A program made the position numbers and the translations under genes. 7,927 nt of DNA from an uncultured Flammeovirgaceae bacterium (GTDB lineage: Bacteria > Bacteroidota > Bacteroidia > Cytophagales > Cyclobacteriaceae). Of the stretch, positions 1-6,699 are shown piece after piece; within the stretch, counting starts at the first letter, position 1, and each line of letters begins with the position of its first letter. The stretch covers positions 1 through 7,927 of the forward strand of contig CAKZPJ010000533.1 of assembly GCA_937138955.1 (NCBI GenBank), given 5' to 3'. Below the pieces are notes generated by a model, which ran no database searches, was not told the origin of the DNA, and saw nothing but the letters and a program-made list of their open reading frames with translations.

Positions 1-846
1 GGCCCGGTCGGGATAACTTTTCTTTATCCAATCTTTAAAAAGCGGACCGATGGATTTGTTGAGACGTACTACGGTGTAACCCGCTGACAAAGCTCCTGCA
101 TCCGCTACCTGTCGCATTAGTGAGGGAATCTCGTGGTCGTTTAGGGAAGGAATAATCGGAGCCAGCATGGTTCCGCAAGGAATTCCCGCATTAGAAAGCG
201 TCTCTAGAGTCTCCAGCCGCTTGGCAATGCTGGCGGTGCGGGGTTCCATCTTAGAGCGTAGGTCTTCGTTTTGAGTAGTAATTGAGAAATACACGTGAAC
301 CAATTGCTCGGCGGCTAATTCTTTTAAAATAGGTAAGTCGCGTTCGATCAATCGGTTTTTGGTAATAATTCCTACCGGGTTGCCATACTTCAGACAGACT
401 TGTAGTAGCTGTTGGGTGATTTTTAACTCTCGTTCTACGGGTTGGTAGCAATCGGTATTTCCCGAAAGAGCAATCGGCATGGCTCGCCAACTGCGCCGTT
501 GGAATGCCTCTTCTAAAAGCTTAGGTGCATTTGGTTTAGCAACAATCTTTTGCTCGAAGTCGAGTCCGGCGCTAAAGCCCCAGTACTCGTGAGAGTTGCG
601 AGCGTAGCAGTAGATACAGCCATGTTCACAGCCTTGGTAGGGATTTACTGAGTACATCATCTGTAAGTCAGGACTATCGCTTTTGCTGATGATCTTTTTC
701 GGATGATCGATAATGATCTGCCTTTGGGGCGAAGCATACACTTCTTCATCAATTCCTTCCCAATGCTCCTGAACGAACTGGTTACTTAGATAAGAATTAG
801 CCGGATTGAACTGCGCCCCTCTTCCCGACTTATAAGAATGATCCAT
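1..846 (-). CDS. PA0069-family radical SAM protein (partial, C-terminus beyond window)
   Basis: The minus-strand frame is open from an ATG at 846-844 down to base 1 with no stop, giving 282 codons. The C-terminus lies outside the window. Around residues 63-82 the protein reads MMYSVNPYQGCEHGCIYCYA, which contains the CxxxCxxC radical SAM [4Fe-4S] motif as Cys73, Cys77 and Cys80. Further family-typical segments are the 'SGNTDCYQPVE' stretch (residues 128-138), 'GIITKNRLIERD' (159-170), 'VYFSITT' (185-191), 'KMEPRTASIAKRLE' (200-213) and 'APIIPSLND' (229-237). Together these match the PA0069 / SplB-like radical SAM family, whose substrate is not established. SplB-like repair activity should not be assumed. 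The gene is expected to be cytosolic. It is separated by 111 nt from the end of the ferredoxin reductase gene, so it is probably its own transcription unit. I saw no clear ribosome binding site. Confidence 0.9.
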   Translation of the reverse strand, partial: MDHSYKSGRGAQFNPANSYLSNQFVQEHWEGIDEEVYASPQRQIIIDHPKKIISKSDSPDLQMMYSVNPYQGCEHGCIYCYARNSHEYWGFSAGLDFEQKIVAKPNAPKLLEEAFQRRSWRAMPIALSGNTDCYQPVERELKITQQLLQVCLKYGNPVGIITKNRLIERDLPILKELAAEQLVHVYFSITTQNEDLRSKMEPRTASIAKRLETLETLSNAGIPCGTMLAPIIPSLNDHEIPSLMRQVADAGALSAGYTVVRLNKSIGPLFKDWIKKSYPDRA

Positions 847-957
847 GAAGCTCACTTTAAGAAGTATATGCTTAATATAAGTAATAAATGTTTACAAAAA
901 GAATTTACGCTCTAACGAAAGTGAGAGGGAATGAAAAAATGGTAAGGAAAATAAAGT

Positions 958-2211
958 TTATTGAGCTACTAAGTTAGTGGGCTTAAAGTCTACAGTGGAA
1001 TCAGCTAGTTTAGTTTTATCCACTTTCTGGTTGATCTTAATAAATTTCATACCAAGCACATAGGCTTTGCCATTGTTTACTGCATCTACCGCCAGCAGCG
1101 TGTCGCCTTTGAAGTACCAAACCGAAAAGCGAGTAGCGTCGTCTTCCTCTTTTCGAACCAAAACTTCTTCATAGCCAGTAGATAAGCCGACCATCTGCAA
1201 CTTAATATCGTATTGATCTGACCAAAACCAGGGGATACTATCGTAGATAGTGTCTTTACCAGCGATAGCCGCCGCCGCAACTTTAGCCTGATCTACCGCA
1301 TTTTGTACTGACTCTAGCCGAACGAAACGATCGTAGTGCGGATTGTGGTGGAAAGTGCAATCGCCAATGGCATAAATATTTTTGTCCTCAGTACGAGCAG
1401 TAGCATCTACCCGAATACCATTTTCAATATCCAGTCCAGCTTTTTCGGCTAAATCGGTATTTACTCGAATGCCACAGCCTACCACAATAATATCAGCTAG
1501 GTAATGAGAACCGTCCGCGCACTTTACCGTATTTTGAGAATCATTACTTTCTATGGTGCTAACATCTTTATTAGCAGAAACATTGACACCCTGCTCGGAA
1601 TGCAACTGATGAAAAAAATCTGACATTTCTGGGGAAGTTACTCGAGCTAGCAACCGCTCTTCACGCTCTAGAATTGTGACCGCAGCCCCTAGTTTTTTCA
1701 GAGAAGCAGCAATCTCTAATCCAATATAACCACCACCAATCACAACTACCCGTTTGCATTCGCTAGTACGAAATGCATCGCGAATATTGTTAACATCCTC
1801 GGCAGTTCGCAGAGGGAATAGGTTGGAAGCAGAATCAATACCGGAAATAGGTGGAATAAGGGGGCGAGCTCCAGTTGCGATTACTAACTTGTCATAAGCC
1901 TGAATACTGCCGTCGCTCAGCGTAATGCTTTTCTCCGCCCGATTGATAGCACTAACTGTAGTTCCAAGCCGTAGTGTAATCTTCTCCTTCTCGTAGCTTT
2001 CGGTGGGTTTGAGAGCATGATCCTCAATACCATCTTCGTTAGTCAGATAGGTTTTAGAGAGCGGCGGACGATGGTAAGGTAATTCAGGGTCAGTATCGAA
2101 AAGAATGACTTCACCCGGCCAACCTTCTCTACGAAGTGCAAACGCCAGGTTTACTCCGGCATGGCTAGCTCCAATAACGACACAGGTTGAGTTGGCTAAA
2201 TCGGTAGACAT
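958..2211 (-). CDS. FAD-dependent NAD(P)H:ferredoxin reductase of a class I P450 system
   Basis: This 417-residue protein resembles putidaredoxin/rhodocoxin reductases, which pass electrons from NAD(P)H through FAD to a [2Fe-2S] ferredoxin. The N-terminal Rossmann motif is VVIGASHAG (11-19), followed by the FAD-contact segment YHRPPLSK (46-53) and ATGARP (112-117). A second dinucleotide fold for NAD(P)H starts at VVVIGGGYIGLE (155-166). The acidic/basic end of its second strand (TILERE, 179-184) suggests NADH rather than NADPH, which is inference. FAD is closed by YAIGDC (280-285). The C-terminal reductase domain carries PWFWSDQYD (327-335), a hallmark of this group. Length matches the family (about 400-420 residues). 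It lies 17 nt downstream of the ferredoxin gene and is almost certainly co-transcribed with it; the upstream P450 is the expected terminal acceptor. It stops with TAA. No gene symbol is assigned because the substrate system is unknown. Confidence 0.93.
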   Translation of the reverse strand: MSTDLANSTCVVIGASHAGVNLAFALRREGWPGEVILFDTDPELPYHRPPLSKTYLTNEDGIEDHALKPTESYEKEKITLRLGTTVSAINRAEKSITLSDGSIQAYDKLVIATGARPLIPPISGIDSASNLFPLRTAEDVNNIRDAFRTSECKRVVVIGGGYIGLEIAASLKKLGAAVTILEREERLLARVTSPEMSDFFHQLHSEQGVNVSANKDVSTIESNDSQNTVKCADGSHYLADIIVVGCGIRVNTDLAEKAGLDIENGIRVDATARTEDKNIYAIGDCTFHHNPHYDRFVRLESVQNAVDQAKVAAAAIAGKDTIYDSIPWFWSDQYDIKLQMVGLSTGYEEVLVRKEEDDATRFSVWYFKGDTLLAVDAVNNGKAYVLGMKFIKINQKVDKTKLADSTVDFKPTNLVAQ

Positions 2212-2228
2212 AGATTGGTTGAATTATA

Positions 2229-2537
2229 CTACTTAGCCACTCGCAGCACAATGCCGTCAAGTTCATCGCTGACGGTTAGCTGGCAGGAAAGGCGGCTGTA
2301 TTCATCTACATCGTCATCAAACTCCAGCATGTCTTTTTCCATTTCTTCGGGTTCACCTATTTTATCCATAAACTCAGGAGCTACGTGTACGTGGCAGGTG
2401 GCGCAGGAGCAAACGCCGCCACAGTCTCCGTCAATGCCTTTAATATCATTTTGCACCGCCAGCTCCATCACAGAACCGGAGTTACCTTCTACAGTGATAG
2501 TTTCGTCGTTGGTCGTAATGAAAGTAATCTTAGCCAT
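2229..2537 (-). CDS. [2Fe-2S] ferredoxin, putidaredoxin/adrenodoxin type
   Basis: A 102-residue soluble electron carrier. The cluster ligands are visible as Cys39, Cys45, Cys48 and Cys85, the CX5CX2CX36C spacing of P450-type and Isc-type ferredoxins, with the core GDCGGVCSCATCHVHV at 37-52. An additional Cys43 sits inside the loop and is not expected to be a ligand. The C-terminal segment SRLSCQLTVSDELDGIVLRV (81-100) is very like putidaredoxin. The middle (residues 62-79) is strongly acidic, as expected for docking to reductase and P450. Its position between the P450 and the reductase, 17 nt from the latter, argues for a P450 redox role rather than Fe-S cluster assembly. It stops with TAG. 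The ATG at 2537 gives the family's normal N-terminus, and no alternative start is needed. Confidence 0.94.
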   Translation of the reverse strand: MAKITFITTNDETITVEGNSGSVMELAVQNDIKGIDGDCGGVCSCATCHVHVAPEFMDKIGEPEEMEKDMLEFDDDVDEYSRLSCQLTVSDELDGIVLRVAK

Positions 2538-2675
2538 AAATGACTTTGGTTTTTTTAGTTATCTGATTGAATTGCCTCACGAAAGTAGCGAGCATATTTA
2601 CAACTTATCGAGAATGAATTAGTTTCAGAAGCTGGGCTGATGACAGCTATATCTCAGGCGATAATAGCAAAAATG

Positions 2676-3836
2676 TTACTTACGACCTTTGAACTTTACA
2701 CTAATTCGGTTGTAGCCCACTTTACGATTAAACTTGCCCAGTTCTTCAATATTTTCCTCGTAATCCTGAATCTGGATAGAGCCAACTTTAGCGGTTAATG
2801 CCTTAATCAACATTTTCATGATTTGACGGGCGTGAGTAGCTCCCAAACAATTGTGATGGCTAAAGCCGAAACTGACATGCGGATTTAGCTTACGATCGAG
2901 CACTACTTCGTTAGGGTTCTCAAAAGCTGAGGCATCTCAGTTGGCAGAAGCCCAGCATAGCGAAACTCGGCTGTCGGCTTTCACGGCATATTCGCATACT
3001 TGAGTATCTTCGGTCACCACCCGACCCATCTGAGTTAGCGGAGCAAAATAGCGAATCAGTTCTTCGGTAGCTTTTCCTATAATTTCCGGCTCATCCTGCA
3101 ATTTTTTCAGGGATTCAGGATGTTCAGCAAAGTACGCAATTGAGTTAGTAACTGCGTTAATTACCGTGTCGCGCCCTCCGGCAAAGGTGAGGATCATGAC
3201 GCCTTTTACCTCTTCGCGCGTCATTTTTCTACCTTCAATTTCTGAGGCTAATAATACCGAATACAAATCTTCACCCGGATTTTCTATTGCCTGAGTAATC
3301 TGCTCATCAATGTAATCGTACAGAATAGCAGCTTTGGAACCATCCAGAGGATCATCTTCGCTGCGGAAAACGTGGGTTCCCCAGGAAACCCAGGTTTCGG
3401 CTTCAGAATACGGAATATTAAGTAATAGTGTTAACGCTCGGGATTGCAGTGGAAGTGAAAATTCACTGACTACTTCTACCGAGTCTTGCGTAAGGGCTTC
3501 ATCAATGATAGCGTTTATTTGTTCCGTCAGCTTTTCTTCGTAGTCTGGTTCTAACGGACGTTTAAACCAAGGCTCAACTAGTGCCCGGTAGTTGCCGTGC
3601 ATCGGAGGGTCTACTTCAAAGGGAATTTGACGGGTTTCGCGAATGTTTACTTCCGAGGGTACTACAATCCGACCCGGAGTCGCTCCAGATTGGAAAGTCT
3701 TCCAGTTATGCGCCGATTTGCGAACATCCTTAAGGCGCAAAAGCATGGTTACCGGATCATCTTGATCGTTCATTTCACCGTAGCCCTTTTCGAGGCGGGT
3801 TTGCTCAAACGGATCGGGAAACGCACTTTTATCCAT
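2676..3836 (-). pseudogene. Cytochrome P450, interrupted by one in-frame TGA at codon 300
   Basis: The same minus-strand frame encodes a P450 of about 386 codons on both sides of a TGA at 2937-2939. Before the stop one sees the C-helix HxxxR (His80-Arg84), the I-helix oxygen-activation motif AGGRDT (219-224) and the K-helix ExxR (Glu259-Arg262), ending in LCWASAN (293-299). After the stop the frame continues DASAFENP and reaches the heme-binding loop FGFSHHNCLG (323-332) with the axial ligand Cys330, then a normal C-terminus and a TAA. P450s have Arg between 'AN' and 'D' here, so a CGA to TGA change is the simplest explanation. The truncated product would lack the heme ligand. The start at 3836 (MDKSAFPDPF) is preferred over an upstream in-frame ATG at 3914, whose extra 26 residues do not look like P450 sequence. 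The gene is 138 nt upstream of its ferredoxin. A sequencing error is the main alternative. The oxygenation substrate cannot be inferred. Confidence 0.88.
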
Positions 3837-3989
3837 GTGATTTCTTGTTAAGGTGTTAATAATCTTAACTGGGCAAAGAGACAGCTTGCACTCTACTAAG
3901 GATACGAAGAACAAAAGATTATCTGCACAGATCGTTTGCTATTTTAACAGATTAGTACCGTATTTCAACCTAAAATGACAGAATAATGG

Positions 3990-4035
3990 AAAAACAGTGT
4001 CTTTTTAGATAACACTCGGATAGTACGGCGTACTA
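3990..4035 (-). terminator. Possible weak hairpin terminator downstream of the glucokinase gene
   Basis: Reading on the minus strand after the kinase stop codon at 4049, there are two small hairpins. The first is a perfect 6-bp stem with a 3-nt loop at 4021-4035 (plus strand TAGTAC-GGC-GTACTA). The second has a 5-bp stem (AGTGT 3996-4000 / ACACT 4012-4016) with an 11-nt loop; on the minus strand it is followed by G and then five Ts at 3994-3990. The second arrangement resembles a short rho-independent terminator, but the stem is weak and AT-rich. The first could instead be a short palindromic protein site. Confidence 0.3.
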
Positions 4036-4048
4036 AAGTCAGAACTCT

Positions 4049-4804
4049 CTAGCTACCTATTTTATGCATGACCTCCGCATAGATAGCGGCTCCTATTATT
4101 CCCGCGTGGTTTCTAGATTCAGCAACCTTTATTGGAATATCCACAGTTAGGTGGTCTTTAAACTTATCGAACTTTTTACTGATGCCTCCCCCTAGTATGA
4201 AATAGTCAGGAGCCATAACTCGTACCAGATGGTGAAGGTAGTAGTCGAAGCGTTTAGCCCACTCTTTCATAGATAAATCCTCTCTTTTTCGGGCTGAGTC
4301 GGCGGCGTAGCGTTCCACCGGCTCACCGTCTTTATAAAGAATATGCCCTAGTTCCATGTTAGGAATAAGTTGCCCGTTGTAAAACAAGCCAGTGCCAAGA
4401 CCAGTACCAATGGTAATCATCATGACTTTTCCTTTCAAACCCTTGGCTGCACCAAATTCCATTTCGGCTACTCCGGCTAAATCAGCATCGTTGCCTAAGT
4501 AGAATGTTAGTCCATTACATTGCTTGCTGAATAACTCATCGGCTTGGGTGCCAATCCATTTGGAACTGATATTACCGGCAGTCATGGATTTTCCGTTGAT
4601 AATCACGGCCGGAAAACTGCACCCGACGAAGTCTTTCCAGTCAAAGTGCTTTACTATTTCCTTAACCGTTTCAGCGACTGATTTAGGAGTAGCCGGTTTA
4701 GGAGTATCAATTCTGAATCGGTCGGTAATCAGTTCACCTTGTTCGGTGTCTACAATGGCTCCTTTGATTCCTGAACCGCCTACATCTAGTCCTAAAATTT
4801 CCAT
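4049..4804 (-). CDS. ppgK: Polyphosphate glucokinase-type ROK family sugar kinase
   Basis: A 251-residue cytosolic kinase closely resembling strictly polyphosphate-dependent or polyphosphate/ATP glucokinases, which phosphorylate glucose to glucose-6-phosphate. The phosphate-1 loop is [13 protein letters not shown] (4-16). TPKPATPK (34-41) corresponds to the TPxPATP segment seen in polyphosphate glucokinases. SKWIGT (81-86) precedes the sugar-binding/catalytic region LGNDADLAG (103-111), with Asp106 the probable catalytic base. The phosphate-2 loop is [11 protein letters not shown] (131-141), the sugar-binding ExGH is Glu151-His154, and LGGGIS (204-209) completes the fold. The ROK zinc motif (CxCGxxGCxE) is absent, as is usual for this subgroup. 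Length matches the family. It stands alone, about 200 nt from each neighbour. It could feed glucose released by the nearby sugar-processing genes into glycolysis, which is inference. Phosphoryl donor specificity is not decidable from sequence alone. Confidence 0.9.
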   Translation of the reverse strand: MEILGLDVGGSGIKGAIVDTEQGELITDRFRIDTPKPATPKSVAETVKEIVKHFDWKDFVGCSFPAVIINGKSMTAGNISSKWIGTQADELFSKQCNGLTFYLGNDADLAGVAEMEFGAAKGLKGKVMMITIGTGLGTGLFYNGQLIPNMELGHILYKDGEPVERYAADSARKREDLSMKEWAKRFDYYLHHLVRVMAPDYFILGGGISKKFDKFKDHLTVDIPIKVAESRNHAGIIGAAIYAEVMHKIGS

Positions 4805-5003
4805 AGTATGCTTTTGCTTAGTCTATTATCTCGAGAATAGGTTAACGCTATTGTGAAAGTTAAAACTTTGGTCTGGATGTATTGTTTGTCATGTACGAAG
4901 AAACCAAAGTGTGCCGTCTCGCTTCTCACTTGCAGTATAAAGAAATAATTTCAGAAACCTTTGAATAGCGCATACTCATTGATGACTTTATCAGTAGCTA
5001 ATG

Positions 5004-5924
5004 TTACTGCTCACCTGAGTATTGATCGTAAGAACCCTCGGTAACCTTTTTTACTGCTTGCAAATACTCGAACCCATATTTTAGATCGGGGAGTAAATAG
5101 CCTCCTTTAATCCACTCGTTCCACGAAAAGATAGTGATTAGCTTCGTTTGATCAGGATGTTTATCGCAGTATTCTTTGGCTTCTTGCAGATAGGCGGCGA
5201 AACTTTCCGGTGACTTATTATAACGCACAATATCATGCGTTCCTTTGTCGGGAAAACGAGGTGTATCATCCCATCCGATAGATGCATTGAGGAATAGCGG
5301 TATTGCAAGTTGTTCGGCCCAGGCGTCTCTTCTCTCAATGGCTTTGGTTCCCCATTTTATATAATCTTGTTCTTTCATCCATCCCCAGTTATACTGAGTA
5401 GCACTATTAAATTTTAGAGCTTCCACTGTTTCCACCGTGTTTTTGTTGGGCTGACCAAAGAGTATTGCTTGGAGATGAAGTCCGGGGAAGCCTGCTGCCT
5501 TCGTCTGCTCTCTAAAATAATTGAGTGCCTCATGGGTTGCCTCCAATCCACCGAGTCCTTCCATTAAGTTAGTAAGGCTAAAGATGGATAAGACGGGCAT
5601 ACCGTCAATTTTAGTGTAGTTGAGTTGTTTAAAATACTTAGTAATTACTCTATCAACCATGGCTTTAAAATTATCCAGGTCTACGGCACCGTCCCAGAGT
5701 AACATGTCTACATCCGGATATTTATGTACGTTCCAGTAGTTTTGTTTCACATGGTGGTTGGCCCACATCAGGTAAAAATTTATTTTATCTCGATTGGGCG
5801 CTTTTAAAAATACGTTATTGAGTGAGCTTTCCGAAAACGGGCCTTCTTCGAACCAGGACCAGTCGAAAATAAAGGTGTTTACTCCATGATCGGTGGCGGC
5901 ATCAATCCATTTTTCCGCAATATA
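5004..5924 (-). pseudogene. GH99/WbsX-like glycan-active protein lacking its N-terminus
   Basis: The minus-strand frame is open from 5924 (just after a TGA at 5927-5925) to a TAA at 5006-5004, about 306 residues. The sequence before the first ATG (5768) is clearly homologous protein: it includes EKWIDAATDHGVNTFIFDW and LNNVFLKAPNRDKINFYLMW, and the MWANHH at the ATG is an internal family motif rather than a start. Downstream are GWDDTPR (165-171 from that ATG) and the C-terminal FSWNEWIKGGYLLPDLKYG (214-232), typical of GH99-like/WbsX-domain proteins associated with glycan processing. Family members normally have roughly 80-110 further N-terminal residues, including the first barrel strand and often a signal peptide. 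Those are missing and are not present in another frame, since only about 75 nt separate the break from the plus-strand DUF1080 gene. I therefore call it a 5'-truncated remnant. A product from the ATG at 5768 (254 residues) is formally possible but would lack part of the barrel and any export signal. Confidence 0.75.
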
Positions 5925-5945
5925 TCAATAACTATCAGCAGTTTA

Positions 5946-5975
5946 TTTGTGTACGGCTGCAAATTGTTATTTTTG
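5946..5975 (+). promoter_or_regulatory. Bacteroidota-type promoter for the DUF1080 gene
   Basis: TATTTTTG at 5968-5975 matches the Bacteroidota -7 consensus TAnnTTTG exactly. TTTG at 5946-5949 lies 18 nt upstream and fits the -33 TTG element spacing described for this phylum. A transcript would begin near 5980-5983, leaving a leader of roughly 17-20 nt before the ATG at 6000. Both elements fall at equivalent or overlapping positions of the direct repeat. Predicted by pattern only. Confidence 0.5.
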
Positions 5976-5991
5976 TGTACGGCTGCAAATT
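5946..5991. repeat. Direct repeat, two 20-bp copies with 26-bp period
   Basis: An identical 20-base unit (TTTGTGTACGGCTGCAAATT) occurs at 5946-5965 and again at 5972-5991, separated by 6 bases (GTTATT). The flanking bases before the first copy (GTTTAT) are nearly the same as the spacer, so this looks like a local duplication of about 26 bp with a small change. It lies between the broken 5' end of the GH99-like remnant and the start of the DUF1080 gene. No further copy was seen in the window. Confidence 0.9.
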
Positions 5992-5999
5992 TTTCCTTT

Positions 6000-6641
6000 A
6001 TGAAATGTACTCACTTCCTGTTCGGCATCTCATTTTTGATTACCGCAGTCAATGTATCGTGCGCCCAGCAATCTCGGCAAGCAGTTGCGCTATTTGATGG
6101 CAAAACTTTCCAAGGCTGGGAAGGTGATACCACGAACACCTGGAAAATTGAAGATAGAGCCCTAGTAGGTGGATCACTCACCGAAACCGTGCCGCACAAC
6201 GATTTTCTGGTTACCATCCAACCCTACGAAGATTTTATACTGAGCTTGAAATTTAAACTACTGGGCGATGAAGGATTCATAAACGCCGGAATACAATTTC
6301 ATAGTCAGAGGATGGATGATCCGGCTTACGAGATGATCGGCTACCAAGCTGATTTGGGCAAAGATTATTGGGCCAGTCTCTACGATGAATCGCGGCGGCG
6401 TAAAACGCTGGCTGCCCCAGATTCAGTATTAGTAGCTGAGATATTAAAGCCTAACGAGTGGAATGATTATATGATTAGAACAAAAGACGGACGTATCCAA
6501 TTGTGGCTGAATGGGCAAAAAGCAGTAGATTACTATGAGCCTGATGCATCTATTCCCCAATCAGGCTACATCGGTCTGCAAATTCACGGTAATGGTAAAG
6601 CGAAAGTATTTTATAAGGACATTGTGCTGGAGGAGCTATAA
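6000..6641 (+). CDS. Secreted DUF1080 / 3-keto-disaccharide hydrolase family protein
   Basis: A 213-residue protein beginning at ATG 6000. An in-frame ATG at 5886 would add 38 residues overlapping the GH99-like remnant and is rejected, because MKCTHFLFGISFLITAVNVSCAQQ reads as an N-terminal signal peptide directly from 6000. Cys21 could be lipidated (SC-A context common in Bacteroidota), though the -3 residue is Asn; cleavage after Ala22 is the alternative. The mature part is a complete concanavalin-like DUF1080 domain: ALFDGKTFQGW (30-40), W48-KIEDRALVG (49-57), YEDFILSLKFK (76-86), NAGIQFHS (95-102), YEMIGYQADLG (110-120), LYDESRRR (127-134), WNDYMI (154-159), WLNG (169-172) and GYIGLQIHG (189-197). 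Pfam names this family 3-keto-disaccharide hydrolase; individual activities vary. It probably acts in the periplasm or at the outer membrane. It is the only plus-strand gene here and runs convergently into the sugar isomerase gene, 58 nt away. Confidence 0.88.
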   Translation: MKCTHFLFGISFLITAVNVSCAQQSRQAVALFDGKTFQGWEGDTTNTWKIEDRALVGGSLTETVPHNDFLVTIQPYEDFILSLKFKLLGDEGFINAGIQFHSQRMDDPAYEMIGYQADLGKDYWASLYDESRRRKTLAAPDSVLVAEILKPNEWNDYMIRTKDGRIQLWLNGQKAVDYYEPDASIPQSGYIGLQIHGNGKAKVFYKDIVLEEL

Positions 6642-6699
6642 ATTAATTGGCTATAATTGCTTAAAGCTAAGCCTCTTTAAAAAAATAGCTCTACCTTAT

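Noticed and set aside
251..490. Open frame opposite or overlapping the radical SAM gene, and other overlapping open frames across the window
   Set aside because: They lie in alternative frames of genes with clear family motifs and show no recognisable protein features themselves.
851..925. Inverted repeat CTCACTTT (851-858) / AAAGTGAG (918-925) between the reductase and radical SAM genes
   Set aside because: The arms are perfect but only 8 bp, and 59 nt apart with AT-rich sequence between; chance occurrence is plausible and no function is suggested.
2676..2903. Separate small gene of 75 residues starting at GTG 2903
   Set aside because: It is in the same frame as the P450 and encodes only the heme-binding loop and C-terminus. 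It is the downstream half of the interrupted P450.
2676..3836. UGA read as an amino acid (alternative genetic code) as explanation for the P450 TGA
   Set aside because: All seven genes whose ends are visible and intact, plus the GH99-like remnant, end in TAA or TAG, which superficially fits a code where TGA is sense. But no other intact gene contains an internal TGA, tryptophans are encoded by TGG, and the expected residue is Arg rather than Trp or Gly. A point mutation or error is simpler.
3837..3914. N-terminal extension of the P450 from ATG 3914
   Set aside because: The 26 added residues do not resemble P450 sequence; MDKSAFPDPF at 3836 gives a normal soluble bacterial P450 N-terminus.
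4836..4852. Pseudo-palindrome AATAG-GTTAACG-CTATT upstream of the glucokinase gene as an operator
   Set aside because: Arms are only 5 bp, no neighbouring regulator gene is present, and no second copy was seen in the window.
5886..5999. Longer DUF1080 protein starting at ATG 5886
   Set aside because: The extra 38 residues run across the repeat and the antisense GH99-like remnant, and the true signal peptide starts at the ATG at 6000.
6659..6686. Hairpin between the convergent DUF1080 and isomerase genes (TTAAAG/CTTTAA, 6661-6666 and 6675-6680)
   Set aside because: The stem is AT-rich and short. The adjacent homopolymer is an A-run on the plus strand after the stem and a T-run before the stem on the minus strand, so it is not positioned as a terminator for either gene.
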